Assembly: GCF_018070325.1 (NCBI RefSeq)
Contig: NZ_JAGPXY010000014.1
Location: 47,304 to 111,303 of the forward strand
Direction of reading: 5' to 3'
Origin: Micromonospora sp. H61
GTDB taxonomy: Bacteria > Actinomycetota > Actinomycetes > Mycobacteriales > Micromonosporaceae
Length of the DNA stretch: 64,000 nt
In this document: piece after piece, positions 1 through 8,750 of the stretch
How positions within the stretch are numbered: the stretch's first letter is position 1
Layout: each line of letters begins with the position of its first letter
Translations under genes and position numbers: made by a program
Notes under the pieces: generated by a model
What the model was told of the DNA's origin: nothing
Databases searched by the model: none
Seen by the model: only the letters and a program-made list of their open reading frames with translations

Positions 1-251
1 GGATCGGTCTGGTGCAGCAGAACGACAACTGGGAGTACCCGTGGTGGCTGCTGCTGCGGCAGCCCGACGGCGGCTCACCGGACCTGGTGGCGTTGCAGTC
101 CGTGTTGCCGGAACGACCGCCGGCCGACCCCTCCTCGGTCGACGCGATCGTCTGCACCGGCACCGAGGCGGCCTGCGCCAAACTCGTCCCGGCCGGCTGG
201 CGGCTGGAGTTCCGCGGCTACGTCGGCTACGCCCTGCCGCCGGGCCGCTGA
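1..251 (+). CDS. C-terminal fragment of an unidentified protein (truncated by window edge)
   Basis: The reading frame is open from the first bases to a TGA at 249-251, giving about 83 residues of C-terminal sequence. No stop precedes it, so the apparent GTG at 12 is probably internal and the gene starts outside the window. The visible part is aromatic-rich at its start (NDNWEYPWW) and then looks globular, with two cysteines about ten residues apart and an ending WRLEFRGYVGYAL. This would fit the extracytoplasmic tail of a polytopic membrane protein, but I recognise no domain and assign no function. Confidence 0.5.
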   Translation, partial: IGLVQQNDNWEYPWWLLLRQPDGGSPDLVALQSVLPERPPADPSSVDAIVCTGTEAACAKLVPAGWRLEFRGYVGYALPPGR

Positions 252-405
252 ACCAGAAGTCGGCCGCACCGCCGCCCGGCCGCTGCACCAGAAGTCGGCT
301 CGGCGCCGCCGTGGCGCTGGCGCGCGGGCCCGGATAGTCCGATCCGGGCGGTTCTGCATCCCGCGCGCAAGGATCTGAGGCGCATTCACATCTGTTGATC
401 CGCAC

Positions 406-421
406 GTTACCGTCTGGTAAC
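406..421. promoter_or_regulatory. Candidate operator palindrome upstream of the SGNH hydrolase gene
   Basis: GTTACC and GGTAAC form a perfect 6-bp inverted repeat around GTCT, 40 bases before the ATG at 462. Size and symmetry suit a dimeric repressor site overlapping or just downstream of a promoter. No regulator gene adjoins it, so the cognate protein is unknown. Confidence 0.4.
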
Positions 422-461
422 TCAATCGACGTCCCGCGATTGAGCCGAAAGGAGTGCGTCG

Positions 462-2063
462 ATGCCTGCAATCCCCGCCAGGCCCGAACGCGCGACCCGA
501 CGACGGGCCATCACCGTCGCCGTCGCCGTCGCCGCTCTCGTCCTACCGATGCTCGCCGGACCGGCCACCCCCGCCACCGCCGCCGACCGACCAACCGTCC
601 AACCACTGCCCGCCAACCTCGAAGCCATCCGGGCCGCCGAGGCGACCGCCCTCTACGGCAGCCCGGCGATCCGCCCGATCGAGCAACGGCGTACCGCGTT
701 GATCACCATGGGTGACAGCGAGATCTCCGGTGAGGGGGTCGGCAACTACGTCCCCGGCACCCACCAGGACGGCAACTGGTGCGACCGCTCGTACGACCAG
801 GCGGTCTTCCGCACCGGCATCACGTCGGACGCGCAGTACAACATCGCCTGCTCCGGTGCCACCCCCTGGAACCTGATCGCCGGCGGCCCGACCCAGCACA
901 ACGAGCTGAACCAGGGCGACTACCTGGGCATCAAGGCGCGCAACACGCACGTGAAGCTGATCTGGGTGGTGGTCGGCGCGAACGGTGACGGCACCATCCA
1001 GTTCGGTCCGGTCGCCACCGACTGCGCCGTCCGCCGGGTCTTCTTCCAGGGCGCCTGCTACCCCACCTACACCGACCAGTGGACGATCCGCACCGACGGC
1101 AGCCGGCAGGCAGTGGAGTCGGCGCTGACCGACATCCGGCAGACCATGACCAACGCCGGCTACCTGCGGTCGGACTACGAACTGGTGCTGATGTCGTACC
1201 CGAGCCCCGGCAGCCCGGACGTGGAGGACAACCCCAACTTCCCCGGCTGGTACTCCGGCGGTTGCCTGCTCTACCTGGCCGACGCGGCGTTCGCCCGCAA
1301 CAAGGCGGTGCCGATGTTCGAGTCGGCGCTGCGCTCGGCCGCGGCGAACACCGGCACCCGCTACCTGGACGCCAGCCGGCTCTTCCACGGGCACGAGGTG
1401 TGCACCGACAACACCTCGGTCCGTGGCCTCTACATCGAGGTCGGCATCTGGAACGAGAACGCCGCCCGACAGTCGTTCCACCCCAACGCCCGTGGGCACG
1501 GCATGTTCGCCCAGTGCATCACCCAGTTCTGGAACTCCGGGCAGACGCGGGCCAGCTGCGTCGACCCGGCCAGCACCGGCGGTGGCGTGCTCTACCCGGG
1601 TCTGCTGGACTTCAAGCAACTGCGCAACCTGGCCACCGGCACCTGTGTCGACGGCAAGGGGTACGACTCCCGCAACGGCACCGCGCAGCAGCCGTACTCC
1701 TGCCACGGTGGGCGCAACCAGGGCTTCTGGTACGACTCGGCCCGGCGGTCGCTGCACTCGGAGCTGTCCCACGACCGTTGCCTGGACGTCGCCAACAGCT
1801 CGATGACCGCCGGCACCGCTGTCAACATCTACGACTGCAACGGCACCGGCGCGCAGAAGTTCGTCTTCGTGGGTAACCAGATCAGGCCGGCGAGCGCCAA
1901 CAACCTCTGCGTGGCGTTCGACAACCCGCTGCTGGGCAGCTCTCGCCTGCGGTTGGCGAACTGCTCCAGCAGCACCCGGCAGCAGTGGTCGTTCGAGGCC
2001 CGTACCGCCGCCAACCCGGTCGGCTACGGTCACGACGACTTCATCGGCTCCCGCGTCTACTGA
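462..2063 (+). CDS. Secreted SGNH/GDSL-type hydrolase with C-terminal ricin B-type lectin domain
   Basis: The product has 533 residues. An Arg-rich N-terminus and hydrophobic stretch (about 17-40) form a signal peptide, probably cleaved after Ala-Thr-Ala near residue 41. The hydrolase domain shows the block I nucleophile in GDSE (Ser86), a GANGDG turn near 172-177 in the position of the SGNH Asn block, and SFHPN..GH near 338-346 as the catalytic His block. Residues about 385-520 form a ricin B/beta-trefoil lectin, with CVDG, CLDV and QKF/QQW repeats typical of carbohydrate-binding QxW modules. It is likely an exported esterase or polysaccharide deacetylase acting on plant or microbial glycans. 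The substrate is not predictable. The ATG at 462 is chosen for the GAAAGGAG ribosome site just upstream and the signal peptide it exposes. Confidence 0.85.
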   Translation: MPAIPARPERATRRRAITVAVAVAALVLPMLAGPATPATAADRPTVQPLPANLEAIRAAEATALYGSPAIRPIEQRRTALITMGDSEISGEGVGNYVPGTHQDGNWCDRSYDQAVFRTGITSDAQYNIACSGATPWNLIAGGPTQHNELNQGDYLGIKARNTHVKLIWVVVGANGDGTIQFGPVATDCAVRRVFFQGACYPTYTDQWTIRTDGSRQAVESALTDIRQTMTNAGYLRSDYELVLMSYPSPGSPDVEDNPNFPGWYSGGCLLYLADAAFARNKAVPMFESALRSAAANTGTRYLDASRLFHGHEVCTDNTSVRGLYIEVGIWNENAARQSFHPNARGHGMFAQCITQFWNSGQTRASCVDPASTGGGVLYPGLLDFKQLRNLATGTCVDGKGYDSRNGTAQQPYSCHGGRNQGFWYDSARRSLHSELSHDRCLDVANSSMTAGTAVNIYDCNGTGAQKFVFVGNQIRPASANNLCVAFDNPLLGSSRLRLANCSSSTRQQWSFEARTAANPVGYGHDDFIGSRVY

Positions 2064-2068
2064 CGAGG

Positions 2069-2100
2069 GAAGGGGCCCTGGCCTCGGCCAGGGCCCCTTC
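2069..2100. terminator. Bidirectional hairpin terminator
   Basis: A 14-bp perfect stem (arms 2069-2082 and 2087-2100) closes a CTCG tetraloop between two convergent genes. The stem runs from GA..GGCC to its complement ending in CTTC, so each arm gives a short pyrimidine end. It ends the hydrolase transcript and, read on the other strand, that of the lipoprotein gene. Confidence 0.85.
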
Positions 2101-2102
2101 GC

Positions 2103-2702
2103 TCACTTGGCGCGGGGAACGAGGACGAGCCGGGCCACGCCCTTCTCGCCGTTCTTCGCGCCGGCGACGCCGAGCGTCGCGCCGACAGTTATCTCGCTCG
2201 GCTGCACTGTGGCCCGCCGCTCGACCACCCGCAGGTCGTCGCCGAAGGTCCAGGTCATGGTGAAGCCGTCGGTGGACTTGACGGTCATCGAGTCCCCGTC
2301 GATCGCTGTCACCTCGCCGCGCTGCACGGCGACGGTCTGCGTACCGCCGTCCTTCGTCTTCACCACCGCCTCACCGTGCAGGGTGTTCTTGCGCAGCAGC
2401 ACGCGGGCCTGGCGGCGCTTGCGCCACTCCTCACCGCGCTTCTCCCGGGCCTTCTCCTGCGCGCTGGGGGACGCACCCGGCGTCGCCGTGGCCGGTGCGG
2501 CGACGGTCAGCACATCCAGGTCGTCGGCGTCGAAGCCCATCGCGGCCAGCGCCTGACCCTCGACCCCCATGGCGGCGGCGACGTCGACGGCGACATCCCG
2601 GGCGGGTTGGCTGGCCACCTCGGCCGCGCCGCAGCCGCTGACGCCGAGCGCGACCGCCGCGAGCAGTGCCGTGGTGCCGGTGGCGATACCCCAACGTGGC
2701 AT
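2103..2702 (-). CDS. Putative lipoprotein with DUF5666-like beta-rich domain
   Basis: The product has 199 residues. The N-terminus has a hydrophobic segment ending in a lipobox, LGVSGC, with Cys24 as the lipidation site, so the mature protein should be anchored on the outer face of the membrane. A linker rich in Ala, Pro and basic residues follows (50-100). A C-terminal region of short beta-like repeats (VTAIDGDSMTV, FGDDLRVV, VGATLGV) resembles DUF5666-type domains, which have no defined biochemical role. It is convergent with the SGNH hydrolase. It lies just downstream of the two-component genes on the same strand, 56 bases from the kinase stop, so co-transcription is possible. Confidence 0.7.
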   Translation of the reverse strand: MPRWGIATGTTALLAAVALGVSGCGAAEVASQPARDVAVDVAAAMGVEGQALAAMGFDADDLDVLTVAAPATATPGASPSAQEKAREKRGEEWRKRRQARVLLRKNTLHGEAVVKTKDGGTQTVAVQRGEVTAIDGDSMTVKSTDGFTMTWTFGDDLRVVERRATVQPSEITVGATLGVAGAKNGEKGVARLVLVPRAK

Positions 2703-2758
2703 GACTCTCCCTCTCGTCCGTGGAGCCCTCAGCCTTCCCGGGAACGACGAGCGGAGCG

Positions 2759-4225
2759 TCAGGCCGATGTTCGGGTCAGGTAAGGATCACCGGGCAACCG
2801 GACGGCGAAGGCGGCGCCGCCCTCCGGCGCGTGCCCCGCGGCGATCTCCCCGCCCAACCGGCGGACCAGCCCGGCGGCCAGCGCCAACCCCAGGCCGCTG
2901 CCCACCTTGCGCACCCCCCGGTAACGCTCGTGCAGCGCACCGCGTTCGAAGGCCACCGCCAGGTCGTCGTCGGTGAAGCCGGGCCCGCCGTCGCGAACCT
3001 CCAACACGCCGCCGTGCGCCGGGTCCGCGCCGGCCGGCCGGACCGCGAGCACCACCGGCGCCCCCGGGGGTACGACCCGCAGCGCGTTCTCCAGCAGCCC
3101 GTCCAGCACCTGCCGGATCCGCCCCGGATCGGTGTACGCGGGCACCGGCTGACCGGGCGTCTCCACCCGGAACGACACGCCCACCGCCGCGCACCGACCG
3201 GACCAGGTCGGCTCCGCGTCCACTGCCAGTTGGGTCAGGTCCACCGGCACCGGTTCGAGGGGAAAGTCGGCGGCCTCCAGCCGGGCCAGTGCCAACAGGT
3301 CGCCGATCAGCCGGTCCAGGTGTTGGGCCTCGGCCAGCATCGTCCGACCGGTGTCCACGGTGTCGTCGGCACCGAGCACCCCGTCGGCGAGCGCCTCGGC
3401 GTACCCCCGGATCGCTGTCAGCGGGGTACGCAGCTCGTGCGAGACGGAGAGCAGGAACTCCCGCTGTCGGCCCTCGCTGGTGGCCAGCGCGGCAGCCAGA
3501 CCGTTCAACGCCTCGGCCAGGTCGGCGACCTCGTCCGGCGACTCGACCGGCACCCGGACGGCACGGTCACCGGCGCGCAGCCGGGCGGCGGCGGTGGCCG
3601 CGACACGGATCGGCCGGGCCAACCGACGGGCCAGCAGCAGCCCGGCCACCACGCCGGCGGTCAACCCGGCCAGCAGCGGCAACCACAGACTGAGCAGCAC
3701 CCGTGCCCACAGCCCGTTGGCCAGCGGACGGGAGAGCACCACCCCGTTGCCGCCGGGCAGGGCCCGACCCTCGACCAGGGCCCGCTCACCGTTGACCGAG
3801 CGGCGGGCCGACACGTTGCGGCCCTGCCCGATCCGCTGCACCACCCGCGGTGGCAGGCCCGCCCGGTCCACCGCCCCGCGGCGGATGAGGTACGCGTCGA
3901 TGCCCTGGGCGCGCAGTTGCTGGATGAGCCGTTCCTCGTCGGCTCCGCGACCCCGGTCGAGGCGGGTCCGCAGCACCTCGGCGGCGAGTCGGGCCTGGGC
4001 GGCGAGCGCCTCCTGCTCGCTCCGCTCCGCGCCACGGATCGCCAACGGCACCGCGACGATGGCGGTGACCAGCACCGACACCAGCGCCACCGCGCAGGTG
4101 ACGAGCACCGCGCGGGCGGTCAGCGTACGGCCGAGTCGGCCTCGTCGGGGTGCGGTGGGTGGGGTGGCGCCGACCACCGGCAGGGCCATGGTCGGCGACT
4201 CGACGTGCCCGGGGTGGTCAGGCAT
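2759..4225 (-). CDS. Sensor histidine kinase (HAMP-HisKA-HATPase)
   Basis: This is a membrane sensor kinase of about 488 residues. A first TM helix (about 25-50) and an extracytoplasmic loop with LIRRGAV and an Arg-rich stretch precede a second TM helix (LLAGLTAGVVAGLLLARRL). HAMP, a HisKA dimerisation helix with the phospho-acceptor in VSHELRTPL, and a HATPase domain with N, G1 (DGGPGF) and G2 (GSGLGLALA) boxes follow. The start at 4225 is chosen because ATG there overlaps the upstream regulator's stop by eight bases (ATGCCTGA), giving translational coupling. A longer reading frame reaches 4246. It is the partner of the OmpR-type regulator encoded immediately upstream. The stimulus is unknown. 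Confidence 0.88.
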   Translation of the reverse strand: MPDHPGHVESPTMALPVVGATPPTAPRRGRLGRTLTARAVLVTCAVALVSVLVTAIVAVPLAIRGAERSEQEALAAQARLAAEVLRTRLDRGRGADEERLIQQLRAQGIDAYLIRRGAVDRAGLPPRVVQRIGQGRNVSARRSVNGERALVEGRALPGGNGVVLSRPLANGLWARVLLSLWLPLLAGLTAGVVAGLLLARRLARPIRVAATAAARLRAGDRAVRVPVESPDEVADLAEALNGLAAALATSEGRQREFLLSVSHELRTPLTAIRGYAEALADGVLGADDTVDTGRTMLAEAQHLDRLIGDLLALARLEAADFPLEPVPVDLTQLAVDAEPTWSGRCAAVGVSFRVETPGQPVPAYTDPGRIRQVLDGLLENALRVVPPGAPVVLAVRPAGADPAHGGVLEVRDGGPGFTDDDLAVAFERGALHERYRGVRKVGSGLGLALAAGLVRRLGGEIAAGHAPEGGAAFAVRLPGDPYLTRTSA

Positions 4226-4910
4226 CGACCGCGTACCCGACGCCACGATGGGTCCGGATCACACTCGCCCGGCCGAGCTTCGCCCGCACCTGGGCGACGT
4301 GCACGTCCACCGTCCGGGTGCCGGCGTGCGCCGCGTAGCCCCAGACTCCGGCCAGCAACTCCTCCCGGGTGAAGACCCGGCCGGGCCGGGCCATCAGGTG
4401 AGCCAGCAGGTCGAACTCGGTGGAGGTGAGCTGCACCGGGGCACCGGCGGCGGTGACCGTGCGGCGGGCCGGGTCGAGCATCACCGGGCCGACGACACGT
4501 GGCCGGTCCGCGCCCTCCGGGCCGCCCGCGGATCGGCGCAGCACCGCGCGGACCCGGGCAACCAGCTCCCGGGGGCTGAACGGCTTGGTGACGTAGTCGT
4601 CGGCGCCCAACTCCAGGCCGACGATCCGGTCCACCTCGTCGTCGCGGGCGGTGAGGAAGATGACCGGGGTCCAGTCGCCGGCCTCGCGCAGCCGGCGGCA
4701 GATCTCGGTGCCGGGCAGACCCGGCAGCGCGATGTCCAGGACGCAGGCCACCGGACGCAACCGGCGGGCCGCGCTCAGACCAGCCGCGCCGTCACGCTCC
4801 AGGTGGACGCCGAACCCGTCCCGGGTCAGGTAGAGCCGGACCAGGTCGGCGATGGCCGGCTCGTCCTCCACGACGAGGACGAGCCCGCGATGCGGTGGTT
4901 CGACTGTCAC
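4218..4910 (-). CDS. OmpR/PhoB-family response regulator
   Basis: The product has 230 residues. The receiver domain (about 10-125) has the acidic pair in VVEDEP, phospho-acceptor Asp59 in VLDIALPG, the switch Thr in LTARD and the conserved Lys109 in VTKPFSP. A winged-helix DNA-binding domain (about 140-228) has the usual TSTEFDLL, RVFTREELL and RTVDVHVAQVRAKLG segments. The gene comes first in the two-gene operon with the sensor kinase and overlaps it by eight bases. Targets are not visible in the window, though autoregulation from the region around 4920-4990 is plausible. Confidence 0.9.
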   Translation of the reverse strand: MTVEPPHRGLVLVVEDEPAIADLVRLYLTRDGFGVHLERDGAAGLSAARRLRPVACVLDIALPGLPGTEICRRLREAGDWTPVIFLTARDDEVDRIVGLELGADDYVTKPFSPRELVARVRAVLRRSAGGPEGADRPRVVGPVMLDPARRTVTAAGAPVQLTSTEFDLLAHLMARPGRVFTREELLAGVWGYAAHAGTRTVDVHVAQVRAKLGRASVIRTHRGVGYAVDA

Positions 4911-4999
4911 CGGCCCATGATTGCCGACTGCGAAGGCTCGGCGCGATCTGTGTGTGTTCGAGTTCGGTAAAGGCCGGGCGACGCCCGGTCGGGGTCAGC

Positions 5000-5569
5000 T
5001 CACCAGGACGGAGCGAACATCCCGGGCCGGGCGGCGGCCGGTGCGTCACCGATGCTGGCGACGACCCGGGCGCCGGGCGGCCGCAGGCGGGTCCGGAACG
5101 CCTGGTTGAGCAACGCGTCGAGCTGCCAGACCTGCTTCGGGTGACTGGTCCGGATCAGGAACCGCTCACGGATCCCGTCGATCGCGGTGGCCGCCATCTC
5201 CACCGACTGCAGCCGCGGGTCCGGGCTCCAGGTGACGTTGCTCAGCTCGCGCAACTCGGTGTTGAGATGCAGGCGCAGTCGGTGCAGGAGGCGGGTCTGC
5301 TGGGTCACCACCAGCCGACGGTGGGTGAGTAGCAACAGGTAGTCGCCGGTGACCGGGCGGTCGGGGCGGCTGCAACGGGTGATCAGGATGGTGGCGTCAC
5401 CGGAGCCGACGCAGCGCCGGAAGACCGGCATGTGCCGGCTCACCGTCTGCACGGCCAGGCCAGCCTCGGCGGCGGCCGGGAGGAACGTTCGGGAGAAGAC
5501 GTCCATGACCTGCCCAACGACGTCCCCAGCAGGGTGATGTGGGTCACGCGGGATTTTTGGAAGTTCCAC
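5000..5569 (-). CDS. Conserved hypothetical protein with PH-like fold signature
   Basis: The product has 189 residues, with no signal peptide or TM segment. A central stretch, DYLLLLTHRRLVVTQQT followed by LNTELRELSNVTW, has the alternating strand pattern of bacterial pleckstrin-homology domains. A helix near the C-terminus (QVWQLDALLNQAFR) closes it. That similarity is a fold-level impression only. The first start, GTG at 5567-5569, lies inside a perfect palindrome TGGAA-G-TTCCA (5558-5568) and has a weak ribosome site. An in-frame ATG at 5506 behind GGGCAGGTC is a credible alternative that would shorten the protein by 21 residues. Confidence 0.6.
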   Translation of the reverse strand: MELPKIPRDPHHPAGDVVGQVMDVFSRTFLPAAAEAGLAVQTVSRHMPVFRRCVGSGDATILITRCSRPDRPVTGDYLLLLTHRRLVVTQQTRLLHRLRLHLNTELRELSNVTWSPDPRLQSVEMAATAIDGIRERFLIRTSHPKQVWQLDALLNQAFRTRLRPPGARVVASIGDAPAAARPGMFAPSW

Positions 5570-5617
5570 GCTGCCTGTCGCACTGCCTGTCCGACTTCCG
5601 ACTCGGACGGATCATGG

Positions 5618-6625
5618 TCAGGAGTTCGGCTGAAGTGGACTGGCGGCGAACAGCTCCTCCAGCCAGCCCGGGACCGCGTCGGCGTACTCGGCGCGGGACT
5701 CCTCGGGAGTGTCCAGTGCCCGACGCCAGGAGAGTGACCGGCTCACCGGCCCCAGGGCGATCGCGAGGTCGGCGGCCTCCACGAGCGTCCGCCGGTCGTA
5801 CCGGTCGGTCCACGCCTCCAGGTACGCGTCACGCAACCGCACCAGTCGGGCGTCGGCGGCGGCGAGCTTCCCGGCGTGCCCGATGGAGCGCAGGGTCACC
5901 AGCAGCGTGCCGAACGGGTGCGCCACCGAGGCGTCGCCCCAGTCGAAGTACCGGTACCCGTCCGCGCCGGCGAAGACGTTGCCGTCGTGCAGGTCGTCGT
6001 GTTGCACGGTCGCCGGAATGCCGAGGTCGGCGAGCCGACGGCACCGCTCGGCGTACGACGGCACCTCCGCCCGCAGCCGGTCGTACACCTCGGGGTTGAG
6101 CCCCTCCTCCGCGCCGATCAACAGCGACGCGCGGTCGTCGAGCAGCTCGACGAACAGGTCGGCGAGCACCTCGGGCCGATGGTCCGGTACGCCGGAGGTG
6201 ACCAGTTCGTCGGCCTGCGCCGCGGTGGCCAACTGGAGGGCGGCGTACCCGGGCAGCGCCCGCTCCCAGTGCGTCAGGTCCGGGTCGCGGGCCAGCAGGT
6301 CGCGCAGTGACTCGCCGCCGTCGGGCAGCAACGACCAGCCCCGTTCAGGGTCCACCGCGATCGGGGTCAGCACCCGCTCGGGCGCGAGCCGGGCCAGCGT
6401 CGCGATCAGGGCGGCCTCGTGCATCGTGCCCGGATTGTTGGCCTTGAACCAGACCGGACCATCGTCGGTCGGCACCCGCCACACCAACGACCACGGGCGG
6501 ATCCGCGGCTCCACCGGCCCGGTCACTCGCCGACCCGCGCGAGTCAACTGCTCGTCGACCCAGGACCGGGCCTGCGTCTGCCACTGCTCGTCGGACCAGT
6601 CCGGAGCACGCTCGATCGTCGTCAC
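5618..6625 (-). CDS. Aminoglycoside phosphotransferase-family (APH) kinase-like protein
   Basis: The product has 335 residues and the APH/choline-kinase fold. The N-lobe has a lysine in VWFKANN. The catalytic loop reads HDDLHDGN (209-216), supplying catalytic Asp211 and Asn216, and the metal-binding aspartate lies in DWGD (about 228). These motifs are complete, so it should be an active ATP-dependent small-molecule kinase. Most chromosomal members of this family have metabolic or unknown substrates, and nothing here argues for antibiotic resistance. It is transcribed away from the membrane-protein gene starting at 6816, leaving a shared 190-bp divergent region. Confidence 0.8.
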   Translation of the reverse strand: MTTIERAPDWSDEQWQTQARSWVDEQLTRAGRRVTGPVEPRIRPWSLVWRVPTDDGPVWFKANNPGTMHEAALIATLARLAPERVLTPIAVDPERGWSLLPDGGESLRDLLARDPDLTHWERALPGYAALQLATAAQADELVTSGVPDHRPEVLADLFVELLDDRASLLIGAEEGLNPEVYDRLRAEVPSYAERCRRLADLGIPATVQHDDLHDGNVFAGADGYRYFDWGDASVAHPFGTLLVTLRSIGHAGKLAAADARLVRLRDAYLEAWTDRYDRRTLVEAADLAIALGPVSRSLSWRRALDTPEESRAEYADAVPGWLEELFAASPLQPNS

Positions 6626-6815
6626 GCTGGCACCCTAGGCCGTCTTCCCGAAGTTGGGGACCGCTTATTCCACCGCCGCCGGCACGGCACGACGTCCCAC
6701 CGGAGGCCGTGACATCTGCCGACTGCGCACCCTGGGAGATGCGCCGAGGAAGCTCCGAGCGAAATCATCGCTGCGCACAGTAATTAGTGCTCGAATCGGC
6801 TCGGGGAGTAGAGCT

Positions 6816-7754
6816 ATGACGGGAACGCCAACCACAGCCCCTCGAAACGTCGCGCGCCCCTCCGTCGCCGATCGTCCACCACGCAACGGCGTCATCATCG
6901 CGGTCAGCGTGGCGGCCGGGGTCCTACTGGCGGTGCTCTGGTCTTACGAGTTCGTCGACTCGGTCATCGGTGACAGCGTCGCCAGCGGGATCCTCGGTCA
7001 CGATGCGAAGGCGACGGCGATCTCCGGTACCGCCGCCGGCCTGGTGTTCGCATTCGTGTCCGGCCTCGCCGGCACGTTCACCGCGTGCAACATCGCGATG
7101 CTCGCGTCCATCGGGCCGCTCGGCGCGGCAAGCTCCGCCAACGGTGACCGGCTCCGGCTGCTGCTGCGGCCGGTCGGCTACCTCACCCTGGGCATGGTCG
7201 CCGTCGCCGCGGTGTACGGGTTCGTCGGGGTCCTGCTGGGTGACCGGCTCCCCCAGCTGTCCACCGACACCGCCGGTGGGGTGCCGGTACGCATCATCCA
7301 GTCGTCGGTGGTGTTCGGCGTCATCGGGCTGGCCCTCATCTATCTCGGGCTGGCCGCGATCCGGGCGGTGCCGGACGTGTTCGCCGACCGGCCGGTCGCA
7401 CGGGTGATCACCCTCGGCGCGCTCATCGGCGGCTTCCTCATCGGCCGGCCGTACCCGTTGTTCAACAAGCTGTTCCACTGGGCGGTCGACAGCGGCAACC
7501 CACTGTACGGTTCGGCCGCGTTCGTGCTGCAGTCCCTCGGCAACATCGTCGTGGTCACCGCGCTGTTCGCGTTGCTGATCATGCTCACCCGCGGCCGGTT
7601 CATCAGCTGGCTCGCCGCCGACGTACGACGCAGCATGGTGATCAGCGGCGCGCTGCTCATCGCCCTGGGCGTCTTCACGGTCGTGTACTGGGACGTCCGG
7701 GTGCCCTCGATCTTCGGCTTCGGCTGGTTCCCCACCATGTTCTACAACCACTGA
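6816..7754 (+). CDS. Polytopic membrane protein related to CcdA/DsbD transmembrane domains
   Basis: The product has about 312 residues with six or more TM segments (first GVIIAVSVAAGVLLAVLW). The signature segment is GLAGTFTACNIAML, where a helix break precedes a lone cysteine, as in CcdA/DsbD-type electron-transfer proteins. Those normally use a cysteine pair in separate helices. I see one clear cysteine only, so redox activity is uncertain. A long hydrophilic loop after the fifth helix (YPLFNKLFHWAVDSGN) is unusual. The ATG at 6816 follows CGGGGAG at good spacing. The frame is open further upstream to 6654, but that sequence is not protein-like. Confidence 0.65.
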   Translation: MTGTPTTAPRNVARPSVADRPPRNGVIIAVSVAAGVLLAVLWSYEFVDSVIGDSVASGILGHDAKATAISGTAAGLVFAFVSGLAGTFTACNIAMLASIGPLGAASSANGDRLRLLLRPVGYLTLGMVAVAAVYGFVGVLLGDRLPQLSTDTAGGVPVRIIQSSVVFGVIGLALIYLGLAAIRAVPDVFADRPVARVITLGALIGGFLIGRPYPLFNKLFHWAVDSGNPLYGSAAFVLQSLGNIVVVTALFALLIMLTRGRFISWLAADVRRSMVISGALLIALGVFTVVYWDVRVPSIFGFGWFPTMFYNH

Positions 7755-7762
7755 CGCCGGTC

Positions 7763-7786
7763 CTGCCGCTGCCGCTGCCGCTGCCG
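7763..7786. repeat. Short tandem repeat (CTGCCG) x4
   Basis: Four perfect CTGCCG hexamers lie between the stop of the membrane-protein gene and the next start. This is slippage-prone microsatellite sequence in non-coding DNA. Confidence 0.8.
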
Positions 7787-7822
7787 AAGAATGGCACATT
7801 CGAAGATGTTTCGGCGCGCTGG

Positions 7823-8731
7823 ATGCTCGATGCTGTTCGTGTGACTGGCGGGGCGGATCAGGACCGGTGGAGTGTGGCCAACACGGCACTGCGAACGGCC
7901 ACCGACCGGTTCACCGATTTGGTGGCCGCCGCGCCCTCACCCGACGTCATGGCGACTGCCGACTGGACAGTGGCCGACACCCTCGCGCACGTGGTGTCGA
8001 TCGCGATGCTGTACGTGTCGAGGCTGGACGGCACCGAGGTCCCCATCCGGGTGCCGGGGCTGGAGGACATGCTGGCCAGCACGAATGTGGACACGGTGGC
8101 CGACGTCAACACACAGGTGCTCGCCCACTTCACCGAGCGCGACCCGGAGGTGCTGCTGACGCAGCTGAACAACCTGGTCGGCCGCCTCCTGACGACGTCG
8201 GCCGATCCGCGCTCGACGGTGAGTTGGCTGGGCAACGCGAGGGTGACGGTCGGCGGACTGTTCGCCCACCTGACCAACGAGCTGCTCGTGCACGGCTGGG
8301 ACATCGCGCGGGCGCTCCGCCGGCCGTGGCCGATGCCGGACGAGCACGCCGCGCTCTACTGGGACCTGTTCATGTTCGACATGCTGCGCGACACGTACGG
8401 GGTGCTGCTCAACACCGAGCTGCCGATGCCCCGGCACCACGTGTCGGTGCAGTTCCGCTCGCGGTACGCGCCGACGACGACGCTGACCCTGGGCGACCGC
8501 CGGGTGTGGATCGCGCCACCCGACGCCCCGTTCGACGCGAGCGTGACGTTCCGCCCCGCCCGGTTCAACCTGATGATGTTCGGCCGGATCAGCATCGCGC
8601 AGGCGGTGCTGCGGCGCGACGTCGTCATCGGCGGGCCGAGGCCGTGGCGGCTGCCCGCGTTCCTCAGGGTCGTGCACATGCCCAACGCCCGGCTCGCGCC
8701 CCCACCAGCATCCGGGCCCCAACGGAGGTGA
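7823..8731 (+). CDS. Maleylpyruvate isomerase-family (MDMPI) mycothiol-dependent enzyme
   Basis: The product has 302 residues. The N-terminal half has the DinB/MDMPI helical bundle with WTVADTLAHVVS (His in the first metal-ligand position) and a later HLTNELLVHGWDIARAL segment supplying further His ligands. The C-terminal part (PRHHVSVQFRSRYAPTTTLTLGDRRVWI) resembles the SCP2-like domain usual in these proteins. Members use mycothiol or act as metal-dependent transferases. The substrate here is unknown. The start is uncertain: ATG 7823 lacks a clear ribosome site and GTG 7841 is possible. It converges on the thiolase gene with only 19 bases between. Confidence 0.72.
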   Translation: MLDAVRVTGGADQDRWSVANTALRTATDRFTDLVAAAPSPDVMATADWTVADTLAHVVSIAMLYVSRLDGTEVPIRVPGLEDMLASTNVDTVADVNTQVLAHFTERDPEVLLTQLNNLVGRLLTTSADPRSTVSWLGNARVTVGGLFAHLTNELLVHGWDIARALRRPWPMPDEHAALYWDLFMFDMLRDTYGVLLNTELPMPRHHVSVQFRSRYAPTTTLTLGDRRVWIAPPDAPFDASVTFRPARFNLMMFGRISIAQAVLRRDVVIGGPRPWRLPAFLRVVHMPNARLAPPPASGPQRR

Positions 8732-8750
8732 CCGGCGGGCGACGGTGTCC

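Noticed and set aside
543..2033. Long minus-strand open frame opposite the SGNH hydrolase gene, and similar antisense frames across the window
   Set aside because: High-GC third positions keep antisense frames open. Their compositions (Arg/Val/Gly runs) are not protein-like and they lack ribosome sites.
4218..4225. Identical ATGCCTGA overlaps at two operons (4218-4225 and 39394-39401) as a special signal
   Set aside because: Eight-base stop/start overlaps are a common coupling form and two cases can agree by chance.
5618..6625. Aminoglycoside resistance determinant
   Set aside because: The kinase belongs to the broad APH superfamily, but no resistance context or close similarity to known resistance enzymes can be seen.
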